Positions 17,253 to 26,063 of a stretch of DNA of 64,000 nucleotides are shown here, piece by piece. A program made the translations under genes and the position numbers. The DNA is from CAZEGI01 sp964512105 (lineage in GTDB: Archaea > Altiarchaeota > Altiarchaeia > IMC4 > CAZEGI01). A model generated the notes under the pieces. It did not search any database. It had not been told where the DNA came from and saw only the letters and a list, made by a program, of their open reading frames with translations. The DNA lies in the NCBI GenBank assembly GCA_964512105.1, contig CAZEGI010000001.1, positions 1 to 64,000 of the forward strand. The letters are read 5' to 3'. Position 1 is the stretch's first letter, and each line of letters starts with the position of its first letter.

Positions 17253-18725
17253 ATGGCACGCGTTAGGATTTTGGACACGACGCTAAGGGATGGAGAGCAG
17301 ACGCCGGGTGTTTCGCTGACACCAGATGAGAAAATCCAGATAGCTAAGGCTCTTGATGACCTTGGGGTTGATGTCATAGAAGCCGGAGCTGCGATTACAT
17401 CAGAGGGCGAAAGGGAGAGCATAAAGAGAATAGCCAGGGAGGGTTTAAGAGCGGAGATAGCGAGTTATGCACGTTTGCTCAGGAATGATGTTGATTTGGC
17501 AATAGATTGTGGTGTGGACACGGTTTTTCTGGTGGCCCCAACATCGGACCTTCACATAAAGTACAAGCTGAAGAGCACGCGCGGAAGGGTTTTGGATGAC
17601 GCAGTTGAACTGATAGATTACTGCAAGTCACGTGGCGTGAAGGTGGACCTGTGCACGGAGGACGGTTCAAGAACGGATGTGGGTTTTTTGCTCAAGCTTA
17701 TGGAGAGTGCAAGAAAGGTAAAGGTTGACAGGTTCACCGTTGCGGACACCGTCGGCATAATGACTCCTGAAAAAACCCACGACCTGTTTTCAAAGTTGAA
17801 GAAGAACGCAAAGGTCCCGCTCGGGGTTCACTGCCATGACGATTTAGGATTGGCAACATCGAACACGCTGGCCGCGGTGCGTGCGGGCGCCGAGTTTGTT
17901 GACGTGACCGTAAACGGGTTGGGGGAACGCGCCGGGAACGCCTCGCTTGAAGAGGTCGTCATGGCGCTCAAGCTGAGTTATGGTTTGGACGTAAGGGTAA
18001 AAACGGAAAAGTTGCGTGCGGTTTCGGAACTTGTTGAGAAGTTGTGCGGCGTTCCGGTTCCGCCGAATAAAGCCATAGTTGGGGACAACGCATTCACGCA
18101 CGAGGCCGGAATCCACGTTGATGGCATATTGAAAAAACCGGAAACCTATGAGGCGATAAAGCCAGAACTGGTCGGCGCACAGAGGCGGTTTGTGCTTGGA
18201 AAGCACGTCGGCATGAAATCCGTAAAGAGGATGCTCGACGAGATAAAGGTTTCGGTCAATGAAAAACAGCTGAAAGAGATATTCGACAAGGTGAAGTATC
18301 TGGGTGACAAAGGAAAGCATGTCACTTCTGTTGATCTGGAAGCGACAGCGAATTCGGTTTTGGGTTTGAAACCGAAGAAACACATCCAGATGAAGGAACT
18401 TGTGGCGGTTGCCGGAAACAAGTTCACGCCGACTGCATCTGTAAAGCTTTTGCTGAATGGAAAAGAGGTTGTTGAATCTGGAACAGGAACGGGACCGGTT
18501 GATGCAGCGATAAACGCGATAAAACATGCGACGAAGAACGTTCCGTTCGAACTTATGGAATACCACGTTGACGCGATTTCCGGCGGTTCTGATGCGATTG
18601 TGAGGATAGAGGTAAAGCTGAAGAGTAAAGGGAAGATAGTGACGGCGCAGGGTACCGGAGCGGATATCGTGCTGGCATCGGTTGATGCGATGATAAACGG
18701 TTTGAACTTGATCATGAGTAGGTAG
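17253..18725 (+). CDS. Isopropylmalate/citramalate/homocitrate synthase family enzyme with LeuA regulatory domain
   Basis: Condenses acetyl-CoA with a 2-oxoacid. The HMGL-like barrel shows LDTTLRDGEQTPGVSL at the start (metal Asp and catalytic Arg), the metal motif GVHCHDDLGLATSN and VNGLGERAGNASLEE. A linker is followed by a C-terminal LeuA dimer/regulatory domain (about 375-490), which points to leucine or isoleucine feedback and argues against AksA-type homocitrate synthase. 2-isopropylmalate synthase (LeuA) and citramalate synthase (CimA) are both possible; I cannot separate them by eye. One base separates its stop from the next gene, a LeuB-type dehydrogenase, so the pair probably supplies consecutive branched-chain steps. 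No isomerase subunit is in view. Confidence 0.85.
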   Translation: MARVRILDTTLRDGEQTPGVSLTPDEKIQIAKALDDLGVDVIEAGAAITSEGERESIKRIAREGLRAEIASYARLLRNDVDLAIDCGVDTVFLVAPTSDLHIKYKLKSTRGRVLDDAVELIDYCKSRGVKVDLCTEDGSRTDVGFLLKLMESARKVKVDRFTVADTVGIMTPEKTHDLFSKLKKNAKVPLGVHCHDDLGLATSNTLAAVRAGAEFVDVTVNGLGERAGNASLEEVVMALKLSYGLDVRVKTEKLRAVSELVEKLCGVPVPPNKAIVGDNAFTHEAGIHVDGILKKPETYEAIKPELVGAQRRFVLGKHVGMKSVKRMLDEIKVSVNEKQLKEIFDKVKYLGDKGKHVTSVDLEATANSVLGLKPKKHIQMKELVAVAGNKFTPTASVKLLLNGKEVVESGTGTGPVDAAINAIKHATKNVPFELMEYHVDAISGGSDAIVRIEVKLKSKGKIVTAQGTGADIVLASVDAMINGLNLIMSR

Positions 18726-18726
18726 G

Positions 18727-19839
18727 ATGGCAAAATATCGGATTGCTGTGATTCCGGGTGACGGCATCGGTCCAGAGGTAATTGCTGAAGGCAGAAAGGT
18801 TATTGACAGCGTTGCGGATGTGGAATGGGTTGAGTATCCGTTTGGTGCGGACCACTATCTGAAAACCAATGAGCTCGTGAACGAGGATTCCCTGAAAGAG
18901 ATAAAAGGGATGGATGCGATGTATCTGGGCGCGCTTGGCGACCCGCGGGTAAAACCAGGGGTTTTGGAAAAGGGCGTTCTGCTGAAATTGCGGTTTTACT
19001 TCGACCAGTTCGTCAATCTGAGGCCGGTAAAACTTTTGGAGGGCGTCAACTGCCCCCTGAAAAACAAAGGTCCGAAGGATATTGATTTTTTGGTCGTGAG
19101 GGAGAACACAGAGGACTTTTATGTGGGAATCGGAAATCGCGCGAAAATCGGGAAGAATAAGCAGGAGCTGGAAGTGCTGCGAAGTCTGTATTCCGTAAAA
19201 TTCGGTTTGGATATAGACGTTGACGGCTCGGAAATTGCCTACCAGATTGGCGTTTTAAGCAAAAAAGGCTCGGAGCGGGTTATCAGATACGCGTTCGAAC
19301 TTGCGAAAATAAAGAACAAGAAAAGGGTAACCGCAGTGGACAAGGCGAACGTACTTGACCATGTTTACGGGTACTGGCGCGAGATTGTCGAGAGTGTTGC
19401 TAAGGAATACCCTGGAATCGAGCACGAATTCAACTTCGTTGATGCGATAACCATGTGGTTCGTGAAGAACCCGGAATGGTATCAGGTTGTTGTGACACCG
19501 AACATGTTCGGCGACATTATTACCGACCTCGGGGCAATGATTCAAGGTGGTTTAGGTTTGGCTCCTGGGGGAAACATAAATCCCGACGGGGTTTCGATGT
19601 TCGAGCCGATTCATGGTTCTGCTCCAAAATACAAAGGGATGAATGTTGCAAACCCGATTGCCACGATATGGGCGGGGGCGATGATGCTCGAGGAAATCGG
19701 AGAAGAAAAATCCGCTGAGAAAATCATCAACGCCATTCAGGATGTTTTGAGGGAAGGCAAGGTTCTTACAAAAGACCTCGGCGGAACAGCAAAAACGAGC
19801 GACGTCGGGGATGCTGTTGCGAAAAGGCTGAAAAAGTAA
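18727..19839 (+). CDS. 3-isopropylmalate dehydrogenase-type oxidative decarboxylase
   Basis: Member of the isocitrate/isopropylmalate/tartrate dehydrogenase family, which oxidises and decarboxylates 2-hydroxyacids with NAD(P). The 370-residue protein has VIPGDGIGPEV at the N-terminus, RENTEDFYVG in the substrate loop, DKANVLD, the metal-site block GDIITDLGAMIQGGLG and the cofactor loop HGSAPKYKGMNVANP. Pairing with the LeuA-type enzyme one base upstream supports LeuB. The overall look (DFLVVRENTE, FVDAITMWF) also resembles tartrate/D-malate dehydrogenases, so substrate is open between isopropylmalate, methylmalate and malate. Confidence 0.85.
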   Translation: MAKYRIAVIPGDGIGPEVIAEGRKVIDSVADVEWVEYPFGADHYLKTNELVNEDSLKEIKGMDAMYLGALGDPRVKPGVLEKGVLLKLRFYFDQFVNLRPVKLLEGVNCPLKNKGPKDIDFLVVRENTEDFYVGIGNRAKIGKNKQELEVLRSLYSVKFGLDIDVDGSEIAYQIGVLSKKGSERVIRYAFELAKIKNKKRVTAVDKANVLDHVYGYWREIVESVAKEYPGIEHEFNFVDAITMWFVKNPEWYQVVVTPNMFGDIITDLGAMIQGGLGLAPGGNINPDGVSMFEPIHGSAPKYKGMNVANPIATIWAGAMMLEEIGEEKSAEKIINAIQDVLREGKVLTKDLGGTAKTSDVGDAVAKRLKK

Positions 19840-19870
19840 GATACTTAAATACTTAATTCTAAAAAATAAA

Positions 19871-20161
19871 ATGCCTTTAGAAAAGGGAAGGCAACCTGGA
19901 GATAGAAGGGGGGTTATAAGAGCTTATGAGGAAACTCAGGAACCTGAACAGAAAGGCAAACATGTTGATGTAACTGTTGGTGGCGTGCCGGAACCGAAGC
20001 CCGCTCCTGAACCTGTAGAAACTCCGGTCTTGGAAGAAACCGGTTTTCGTGCTGGTGGCGGAAGGGTTGAGCCGGTTTCAAGGGTAGAGGGAACGGGATT
20101 AAGCGGATTGGTCAGACAGTACTGGGAATTACTGCAAAGAAAGATACGAGGAAACAAATAA
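19871..20161 (+). CDS. Small hypothetical protein, Pro/Glu-rich
   Basis: 96 residues, unrecognised. A charged N-terminus is followed by a low-complexity Pro/Glu/Val stretch (EPKPAPEPVETPV, about 41-53), then a Gly-containing segment and a basic, probably helical C-terminus (YWELLQRKIRGNK). No signal peptide, Cys or membrane helix. An AT-rich element (cttaaata, 19844-19851) lies about 23 bases before the ATG, suiting a leaderless transcript and supporting expression. It abuts the convergent CDF transporter gene with no gap. Could be a disordered linker protein. Confidence 0.55.
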   Translation: MPLEKGRQPGDRRGVIRAYEETQEPEQKGKHVDVTVGGVPEPKPAPEPVETPVLEETGFRAGGGRVEPVSRVEGTGLSGLVRQYWELLQRKIRGNK

Positions 20162-21034
20162 CTAAAGCCTCTTCGGCTCGAGATGAACCACGATGTCATG
20201 TATGTTTGGGAACTTTCTCTTCAACTCTTCCTGGACCTTGTGGCTGATTGTGTGAGCGTCCTTAAACGGTGTGGACGGGTCCAGTTCTATGTGCAAATCC
20301 ACGAATATCTCGTTCTTGCTGCCCCTCGTGCGTATCTTGTGGCAGCTCTCGACGCCCCTGATTTTTTTCACGACCTTTTCTATCTCGGCCGGTGCTATGG
20401 CTGAGGTATCGCACAGGACGCCGGAGGAACTTTTTATTATGCCGTAACCGACCTTTCCTATCAGGAAAACTATGAACAGCGCTATAAGTGAATCAACGTA
20501 GGGAAACCCAAGTTTTATGAAAATGAAGCCGAGGAGGACAGAAATTGACGCATATATGTCGCTCTTGGTGTGCATCGAATCCGTAATGAGTATCGGGCTG
20601 TTAAGCTCAACGCCCCTCCTGTGCTCGTATCTCGAGACGAATATGTTTATGACAAGCACGGTTATCATGACAAAGACGGTTATTGCGTTAATTTCGGGTG
20701 TTGTTTTTTCTATAAGACGATTTATCGCGGACTGGACGACCTCGAAGCACGTCAGGAATATGAAACCTGCGATTATGATGGTTGCGAATGTCTCGTATTT
20801 TTTGTGGCCGTAGGGATGTCCGGGGTCGGGCGGTTTGGACGCTATTTTTATGAATATCAAGCCGATGATGTTTGATAAGGAATCGAAGGTCGAGTGAAGT
20901 GCATCCGCAAGCATGCTGAGAGAGTTCGCAAGGAAGCCGAATATTGCCTTCAGTATTACGACTGCCAGATTCAGGAAAAGTATGTAAATCAGGATCCAGT
21001 TGACTTTTTTTCTGTATTCTTCGCCGTTTTCCAT
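20162..21034 (-). CDS. Cation diffusion facilitator (CDF) family efflux transporter
   Basis: Exports divalent metal ions (Zn, Fe, Mn, Co or Ni) in exchange for protons. The 290-residue protein has six predicted membrane helices; the metal-site pairs appear as DALHSTFD in helix 2 (about 43-50) and DSMHTKSD in helix 5 (about 152-159). The family loop HPYGHKKYE lies between helices 2 and 3, and a C-terminal cytoplasmic ferredoxin-like domain (about 212-290) contains HKIRTRG and HIELDP. The DxxxD/HxxxD arrangement does not by itself identify the metal. One base after the map stop, so probably cotranscribed with it. Confidence 0.9.
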   Translation of the reverse strand: MENGEEYRKKVNWILIYILFLNLAVVILKAIFGFLANSLSMLADALHSTFDSLSNIIGLIFIKIASKPPDPGHPYGHKKYETFATIIIAGFIFLTCFEVVQSAINRLIEKTTPEINAITVFVMITVLVINIFVSRYEHRRGVELNSPILITDSMHTKSDIYASISVLLGFIFIKLGFPYVDSLIALFIVFLIGKVGYGIIKSSSGVLCDTSAIAPAEIEKVVKKIRGVESCHKIRTRGSKNEIFVDLHIELDPSTPFKDAHTISHKVQEELKRKFPNIHDIVVHLEPKRL

Positions 21035-21035
21035 T

Positions 21036-21923
21036 TCAGGTTATTACCTCGCAGCCATTCTTTGTTACGATAACCGTATGCTCGAACTGCGATACGATGC
21101 CTTTTTCCTTCTCGTGCAGCGTCGGGTAGTCCTTCAGTATTTTTCTGAAAACCATGTCCCTCAGAACAAGGTCCAGTTTCATTGGGCTTATTTTTTTCGT
21201 AAACCAACGGGCTGCGAAGGGTAATGTTTTTCTTGATTCCAGTTCCTTTAGCAAAATTCTGGACTCAGACATGCGGGTTGGTTTAGGATTTATCAGTGAA
21301 AAAATCTCCACAAACTTTGTTTCGACAACGCGCCCGTAACCGTTTGTCGCGAATGGTTCCAGAGCGATGACCATGCCCTCTTCAATCTTCCAGTCGTACG
21401 GGACGGGAATGTTCGGCACGGACAGGCCGGCGTGGAGGTCGTAGCGGTCAACCTCGTGCCCGGTCAAATTTTCTATGGGTTTGAAGCCCGCGCTTGTCAG
21501 GGTTTCCTGAACAACCCTGCCGACTTCCTTTACCTGCAAACCCGGTTTTACGAGTTCGATGGATTTTGAGAGCGCAAGCTCATTGGCTTTCAGCATTTTT
21601 TCGTGTTTGCCGGAAAGGTCGAGTGTGTATGCGGTGTCCGCAATGTAGCCGTCAATATGAACGCCCAGGTCAACGGAAACGACATCCTCTTTCGCTATTG
21701 TTATCGTATCGTTCCACTTTGGCGCGTAATGCGCAGTAACGTCGTTGATGCAGATATTCACCGGGAACGCGAGTTCACCACCGGACTTTTTTATTCTTTC
21801 CTCGATTTTGTTCGCGAGGTCCAGAATTTTTTCTCCGTCCTTAACCAGCGGCCTGCTCCACTCTCTAACGTCCTTTGCGATTTTTCCGGCTTTCCGGTAG
21901 TTTTCAAGCTCTTGGGAATCCAT
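21036..21923 (-). CDS. map: Methionine aminopeptidase, type II
   Basis: Removes the initiator methionine from nascent proteins. The 295-residue sequence is the archaeal type II enzyme, with the helical insert between the metal ligands. The ligands are visible as the Asp of SVDLGVHIDG, the Asp of IADTAYTLD, the His of HAGLSVPNIP, the Glu of ALEPFAT and the Glu of SQFEHTVIV; the conserved TGHEV block lies just before the His. Start MDSQELENYRKAG is standard. First gene of a two-gene unit with the CDF transporter; divergent from tmk across 46 bp. Confidence 0.95.
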   Translation of the reverse strand: MDSQELENYRKAGKIAKDVREWSRPLVKDGEKILDLANKIEERIKKSGGELAFPVNICINDVTAHYAPKWNDTITIAKEDVVSVDLGVHIDGYIADTAYTLDLSGKHEKMLKANELALSKSIELVKPGLQVKEVGRVVQETLTSAGFKPIENLTGHEVDRYDLHAGLSVPNIPVPYDWKIEEGMVIALEPFATNGYGRVVETKFVEIFSLINPKPTRMSESRILLKELESRKTLPFAARWFTKKISPMKLDLVLRDMVFRKILKDYPTLHEKEKGIVSQFEHTVIVTKNGCEVIT

Positions 21924-21969
21924 TTGGCTAAAGATATAATATTACTTTCTTAAAAGGTAATAGATAAGG

Positions 21970-22527
21970 ATGTTCATCGTTATCGAAGGTTGCGACGGCT
22001 CCGGAAAGTCAACGCAGGCGAAGCTTCTTGGTAAATTTTTGAAAGAGCATGGTAAGAAAGTCCTTCTCACGGCAGAGCCGACTGACGGAAAAATCGGTAG
22101 GTTTATACGCGAAATTCTGTCAGGAAAGAGAAGCGTGGACCCAAAAACCCTGGCATTGCTTTTTACTGCGGACAGGTACGAGCATCTTAAGAGCGAGATT
22201 GAACCGGCGCTCAAGCAGGGCATAGTTGTTATCTCGGAGCGCTATTATCACTCGACGATTACATATCAGACCGCGCAGGGCGTTGATGGACAGTGGCTGT
22301 CGGATTTGAACCGGTTTGCAAGAAAACCGGACCTTACGATTTTTCTGGACATAAAGCCCTGGGTAGCGGTAAAGAGGACGAAAACCCGGGAGATATTCGA
22401 AAACCGCGAATTTTTAGAAAGGGTTTACAATAATTATCTGTCGCTGAGGGATTTGGTAAGGATTGATGCATCCGGAAGCGTCGAGGAAACGTTTGGGTTG
22501 GTGAAAAAGGCCGTAACAAAAAGATGA
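21970..22527 (+). CDS. tmk: Thymidylate kinase
   Basis: Phosphorylates dTMP to dTDP. The 185-residue protein has the P-loop GCDGSGKST (7-15), a DR-type segment (TADRYEH, about 71-77), the LID-region SERYYHST block and a DIKPWVAVKRT segment. It is slightly shorter than most (about 200-210) because the C-terminal part is brief. Its stop overlaps the start of the next gene (ATGA), which encodes a pilin-like protein, an unexpected partner. Confidence 0.9.
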   Translation: MFIVIEGCDGSGKSTQAKLLGKFLKEHGKKVLLTAEPTDGKIGRFIREILSGKRSVDPKTLALLFTADRYEHLKSEIEPALKQGIVVISERYYHSTITYQTAQGVDGQWLSDLNRFARKPDLTIFLDIKPWVAVKRTKTREIFENREFLERVYNNYLSLRDLVRIDASGSVEETFGLVKKAVTKR

Positions 22528-22970
22528 AGAGAAAGGGTAACGGCGGGTTGGAGCTGGTGACGACGTACGCATGGGTTATAGCGATAGTCTTCACTTTTCT
22601 GTTTATGGTGAGGGGTTGGAAGGAGGTCATGACGGAACCGGAAGTTCCACCCGTATCCGGATTTTCATGGATTGTGCCAGAACAGTTTTCCCTGAGCGGG
22701 GACAGCCTGTATCTGGTTTTGGCAAATCATTTGAGGGTTCCTGCAAGGGTTCAGCGGGTGGAGGCGCAGGTAAACGGTAGGCCCTGCGAGGTTTTCGAAC
22801 TCGGCACGGAGATAGAACGGCAGGATAAACACCGGATTGCTTTGTATTGCGACACGACTCTGCTCAAAAAAGGGATGCGATACAACGCGAGCGTTGTCAT
22901 CCAGTACAGGAATACGGTTTTGAATGTTGACGGCGTGAGCGAGGGCGTGTTGTATGGGGAGGTTGCCTAG
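22524..22970 (+). CDS. Pilin-like protein with class III-type signal segment
   Basis: 148 residues. The N-terminus (MKRKGNGGLELVTTYAWVI) parallels the three pilins at 56525-58060, which read K/RxQxxxEYxxTYGW. A basic stretch precedes a likely prepilin-peptidase site after KG; Asn stands at +1 instead of Gln, Glu is kept at +5, and TYxW follows before a hydrophobic helix to about residue 29. The rest is a beta-rich head of about 110 residues with two cysteines (PCEVF, LYCDT). Translation is coupled to tmk by ATGA overlap, far from the main pilus locus. It is probably a minor pilin; another secreted type is possible. Confidence 0.7.
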   Translation: MKRKGNGGLELVTTYAWVIAIVFTFLFMVRGWKEVMTEPEVPPVSGFSWIVPEQFSLSGDSLYLVLANHLRVPARVQRVEAQVNGRPCEVFELGTEIERQDKHRIALYCDTTLLKKGMRYNASVVIQYRNTVLNVDGVSEGVLYGEVA

Positions 22971-24163
22971 ACGAACTTCCCGAGTTTTGTCTGCGAAAAC
23001 TGGATGTATTTTTCTAGGTTAAGTTTCTTGAATTTCTTCAGGTATTCCGGGGCGGTGTAGATGCAAAACATAAGCTTCTCGCGCTCGGATTTTTCAAGGG
23101 AGCGTGCAAGGCTTGAGATTTCGTCTATGAGTTTTAACTCCTTTCTGTCCTGAATGCGGATTTTGAATTCCGAAAGTTTCATCTCGGGCATGTCCAGCAG
23201 AACGAAACCTTTCCTTATGCCGAGTTCCGTCGCAATCCGGTTCTGGATGCGCTCCTGGTTCTTTATGAGGTCGTCGCGGAACATTTTTGCTATCAGGCCG
23301 ATTTTCTCCTGAAACGCAATTTTGAACAGTTTCCTGGAGTCCAGCCTCACCATCATCTCCTTGGTGTAGCCGCTCGAGTTCCGGAGCCGGTTTATGAGGT
23401 CGGCATCATCCATGGACATGAGTTTTTTGTAGGTGATTTTTTTGTTTTTCAGCAACACCGCAAGTGCCTGCTTGAACATCGTCTCTGCTATACGCTTGGT
23501 GTGGTGCCTGTAAACGGTCTGGTACATCATGTTCCTGTTTATCAGCAACGATTCGACTGCCTCAAGACCGTCCTTCACAACAACCAGTTCGTCGTCAACA
23601 ATCCGCATGCTCTCGATGATCCTTTCAAGGTCTATTACTCCGTATGCGACGCCGGCGTAATGGGAATCCCGTATCAAGTAATCCATCCTGTCAACATCAA
23701 TCTCCGACGATATGATTTTGCCTAATGCGCCCTTGCCTGTTATGAGGTCCACCACCTCCTTTGGTTTGATACCATTGGTTTTTAGAATTTTCGAGATTTC
23801 CGTTTTTAGTATGATATGGATTGCGTTTTCCTCGTGCGTGCAGCCAAAGGACATGAGTATGTCGTCAGTGGTGTGGGAAAACGCCGCATGCCCGACATCG
23901 TGCAACAGACCCGCAACCCGTAGCGTTTCCCTTTCGTGATTTCCGACATCGAGATGGTCGGCAACAACATCCGCCAGATACAGAACGCCGAGGGAGTGCT
24001 CAAACCTCGTCGAGTTCATGGACGGATAAACGAGATAACAAAAACCGTTCTGCCTTATGCGCCTGAGGCGTTGGAGCTGTGGTGTGTCGATAAGCTTGAC
24101 CTCAAGCTCGTTTAACTCGATGTTGCCGTGTATCGGGTCTCTGATGGTCTTGCAGACTTTCAT
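22967..24163 (-). CDS. HD-domain phosphohydrolase (dNTPase/SAMHD1-like)
   Basis: 398-residue HD superfamily hydrolase. Metal ligands are visible as the His of TRFEHSLGV (about 54), the HD pair of LLHDVGHAAFSH (about 88-89) and the later Asp of SSEIDVDRMDYLIRDS. The HDxGHxxFSH and DVDRMDYL blocks are typical of dGTPase/SAMHD1-like enzymes that remove triphosphate from dNTPs, but archaeal members of this group may act on other nucleotides. Its start overlaps the carA stop (ATGA type), so it is the second gene of a carA operon, fitting a role in pyrimidine or dNTP balance. Confidence 0.88.
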   Translation of the reverse strand: MKVCKTIRDPIHGNIELNELEVKLIDTPQLQRLRRIRQNGFCYLVYPSMNSTRFEHSLGVLYLADVVADHLDVGNHERETLRVAGLLHDVGHAAFSHTTDDILMSFGCTHEENAIHIILKTEISKILKTNGIKPKEVVDLITGKGALGKIISSEIDVDRMDYLIRDSHYAGVAYGVIDLERIIESMRIVDDELVVVKDGLEAVESLLINRNMMYQTVYRHHTKRIAETMFKQALAVLLKNKKITYKKLMSMDDADLINRLRNSSGYTKEMMVRLDSRKLFKIAFQEKIGLIAKMFRDDLIKNQERIQNRIATELGIRKGFVLLDMPEMKLSEFKIRIQDRKELKLIDEISSLARSLEKSEREKLMFCIYTAPEYLKKFKKLNLEKYIQFSQTKLGKFV

Positions 24164-25239
24164 TTCAATAGTTTTATGAATTCGTCGAACAGGTAGTAGT
24201 TATCCCACGGCCCGGGATTCGCCTCCGGGTGATACTGAACCGCCATGGCTGGACCCTTGTTTTTTATGCCTTCAACGCTCTTGTCGTTCAGGTTTATGTG
24301 CGTAACCGTGATACCGGCGCTTCTACAGGAATCCGCATCCGCGGCAAACCCGTGGTTTTGCGAGGTGATGTAAACCTTTTTTGTTTTGACATCAAGCACC
24401 GGCTGATTCGCACCGCGATGACCGAACTTCAGTTTGTAGGTTTTCGCGCCGCACGCCAAGGCGATTATCTGCAAACCCAAACATATGCCGAAAATGGGTA
24501 TTTTTTCGTCAATAAGTTTCTTCGTGGTTTTTATCACGTAATCCGCACGCTCGGGATTGCCAGGGCCATTGGATATCACAACGCCGTTTGGGTTGAACTT
24601 CATTATCTCCTCGGGGCTGGTTTTCGCAGGAACCTTGATTATGTTTATCCCGCGCGTTAGAAGCGCGCGGATTATGCTGCTCTTCTCGCCGCAGTCAAGG
24701 AGCACGAGAGTTTTTTTGCCTTTTACGTCATAGTGCTTGACCTCCTTGGTTGACACCAGGCTAACAAGGTCTAGGTCGGAGATGGATTTTAATTTTTTCA
24801 CCTTCTCCTTCAACTCGGGCAATTCAGCCGGAACAAACGGGTTTTTTAGGATTCCGTTCATAACGCCGTGCATCCGAATCTTGCGCGTTAGAAAACGCGT
24901 GTCAACGCCGTGCAGCCCCGGGGTGTCGTGTTTCCTCAGAAATTCGTCCAGGGTTCCTTTGAGTTTTCCGTGGCTTGGTTTTTCCGTCAGTTCCCGCACA
25001 ACGAGGCCTTCGGCGTGTATTCTGCTGGATTCGCTGGCGTTTTCCTGTATGCCATAGTTCCCGAGCAGGGGATATGTAAACATCAGAATCTGGTACTTGT
25101 AGGATGGGTCGGTGAGCGCTTCCTGATAGCCGGTCATTGCGGTGTTAAAGACCACTTCTCCGTGGGTTTCTTTTTCAGCCCCTATCCCCTCGCCCACAAC
25201 GTAGGTTCCGTCATGCAGAACAAGTACTGCTTTGCCCAT
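24160..25239 (-). CDS. carA: Carbamoyl-phosphate synthase, small (glutaminase) subunit
   Basis: Hydrolyses glutamine and passes ammonia to CarB for carbamoyl phosphate, the precursor of pyrimidines and arginine. The N-terminal CarA domain starts MGKAVLVLHDGTYVVGEG and has NTAMTGYQEALTDPSY. The class I amidotransferase domain has the nucleophile Cys in FGICLGLQ and the His/Glu pair in VQYHPEANPGP. I chose ATG 25239 (359 residues), where the family begins; an upstream ATG at 25401 would add a non-homologous hydrophobic 54-residue stretch. The large subunit is not in the window. Overlaps the downstream HD gene. Confidence 0.95.
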   Translation of the reverse strand: MGKAVLVLHDGTYVVGEGIGAEKETHGEVVFNTAMTGYQEALTDPSYKYQILMFTYPLLGNYGIQENASESSRIHAEGLVVRELTEKPSHGKLKGTLDEFLRKHDTPGLHGVDTRFLTRKIRMHGVMNGILKNPFVPAELPELKEKVKKLKSISDLDLVSLVSTKEVKHYDVKGKKTLVLLDCGEKSSIIRALLTRGINIIKVPAKTSPEEIMKFNPNGVVISNGPGNPERADYVIKTTKKLIDEKIPIFGICLGLQIIALACGAKTYKLKFGHRGANQPVLDVKTKKVYITSQNHGFAADADSCRSAGITVTHINLNDKSVEGIKNKGPAMAVQYHPEANPGPWDNYYLFDEFIKLLK

Positions 25240-25306
25240 TTTAATGCCTTTATAATAATCAATTATAGGCAATAAAAACACGTATGCGGTATATAAAATA
25301 GTGGAT

Positions 25307-26059
25307 ATGATGAAACCCTGTTTTTGGATTGTTATTGCGGCGCTGGTGGTTTTTTCTGCCGGTTGCATTAATGAATCCCAGGAGATGAGCGCCGAAAGCA
25401 TAAGGGATAAAACGCTTGGCTCTATAGCCTCCGTGGATTCCTACGATTTTGACACGAATATCGACATTGTCATGTCGAGCGGTTACACAAACATGAGCAT
25501 GTTGATGTTATCGTCTGGCGGTGTGGATGTAAAAAACCGGAGGATGCTCATGAACAACACGATTGAAATCGCAGGAGTGACTCTCGATACCATAACTTAC
25601 GTGATGAACGACACGGTTTATACAGAGGTGGATGACAGGTGGAGCAGGGAGACGCTGGGGGGTGAGGAATTCTGGGGTGAGGAAAACGACGTGCAGAAGC
25701 AGTCGAAACTCCTGAAGACCGCGGCGGTTAAAAAATTGCCAGACACGGAGATGAACGGAAAGGAATGTTACGTTATTGAAATCAGCCCCAACAAGGATGC
25801 GGTGGTTGACTACCTCCTGAAGCAGGTCGGCACAAAAAATCCGGAGATTGACGAGGCAGAACTAAAAAAAATCGCGGAATCAATACAAAGGATGAGTATG
25901 AAGGAGTGGGTGATAAAGGATACGTATTTACCGACGCGCATTGCCATGGAGATTGACACGAACGCAAACAACATCACGACGACCATGCGGATGGTTTTCA
26001 ACTTCTACGACTACAACAAAGCCCAGGAGATAGAACTTCCGGCAGATGCTCTGAAATAA
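25307..26059 (+). CDS. Secreted lipoprotein of the LolA/LppX-like fold
   Basis: About 250 residues with a short signal peptide ending in a lipobox-like AGC (VVFSAGCIN), so probably lipid-anchored on the outside of the membrane. The mature part has alternating beta-strands and Met/Asn-rich stretches (MLMLSSGG, RRMLMNN) and ends with WVIKDTYLPTRI and MVFNFYDYN. This is the look of archaeal half-barrel lipoproteins related to LolA/LppX, which bind hydrophobic ligands; that assignment is by pattern and is moderate. I chose ATG 25307; GTG 25301 and ATG 25310 are alternatives. Divergent from carA. Confidence 0.7.
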   Translation: MMKPCFWIVIAALVVFSAGCINESQEMSAESIRDKTLGSIASVDSYDFDTNIDIVMSSGYTNMSMLMLSSGGVDVKNRRMLMNNTIEIAGVTLDTITYVMNDTVYTEVDDRWSRETLGGEEFWGEENDVQKQSKLLKTAAVKKLPDTEMNGKECYVIEISPNKDAVVDYLLKQVGTKNPEIDEAELKKIAESIQRMSMKEWVIKDTYLPTRIAMEIDTNANNITTTMRMVFNFYDYNKAQEIELPADALK

Positions 26060-26063
26060 CAAA

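Noticed and set aside
25240..25401. N-terminal extension of CarA
   Set aside because: The extra sequence is hydrophobic and lies over the divergent lipoprotein start; the CarA family begins at MGKAV.
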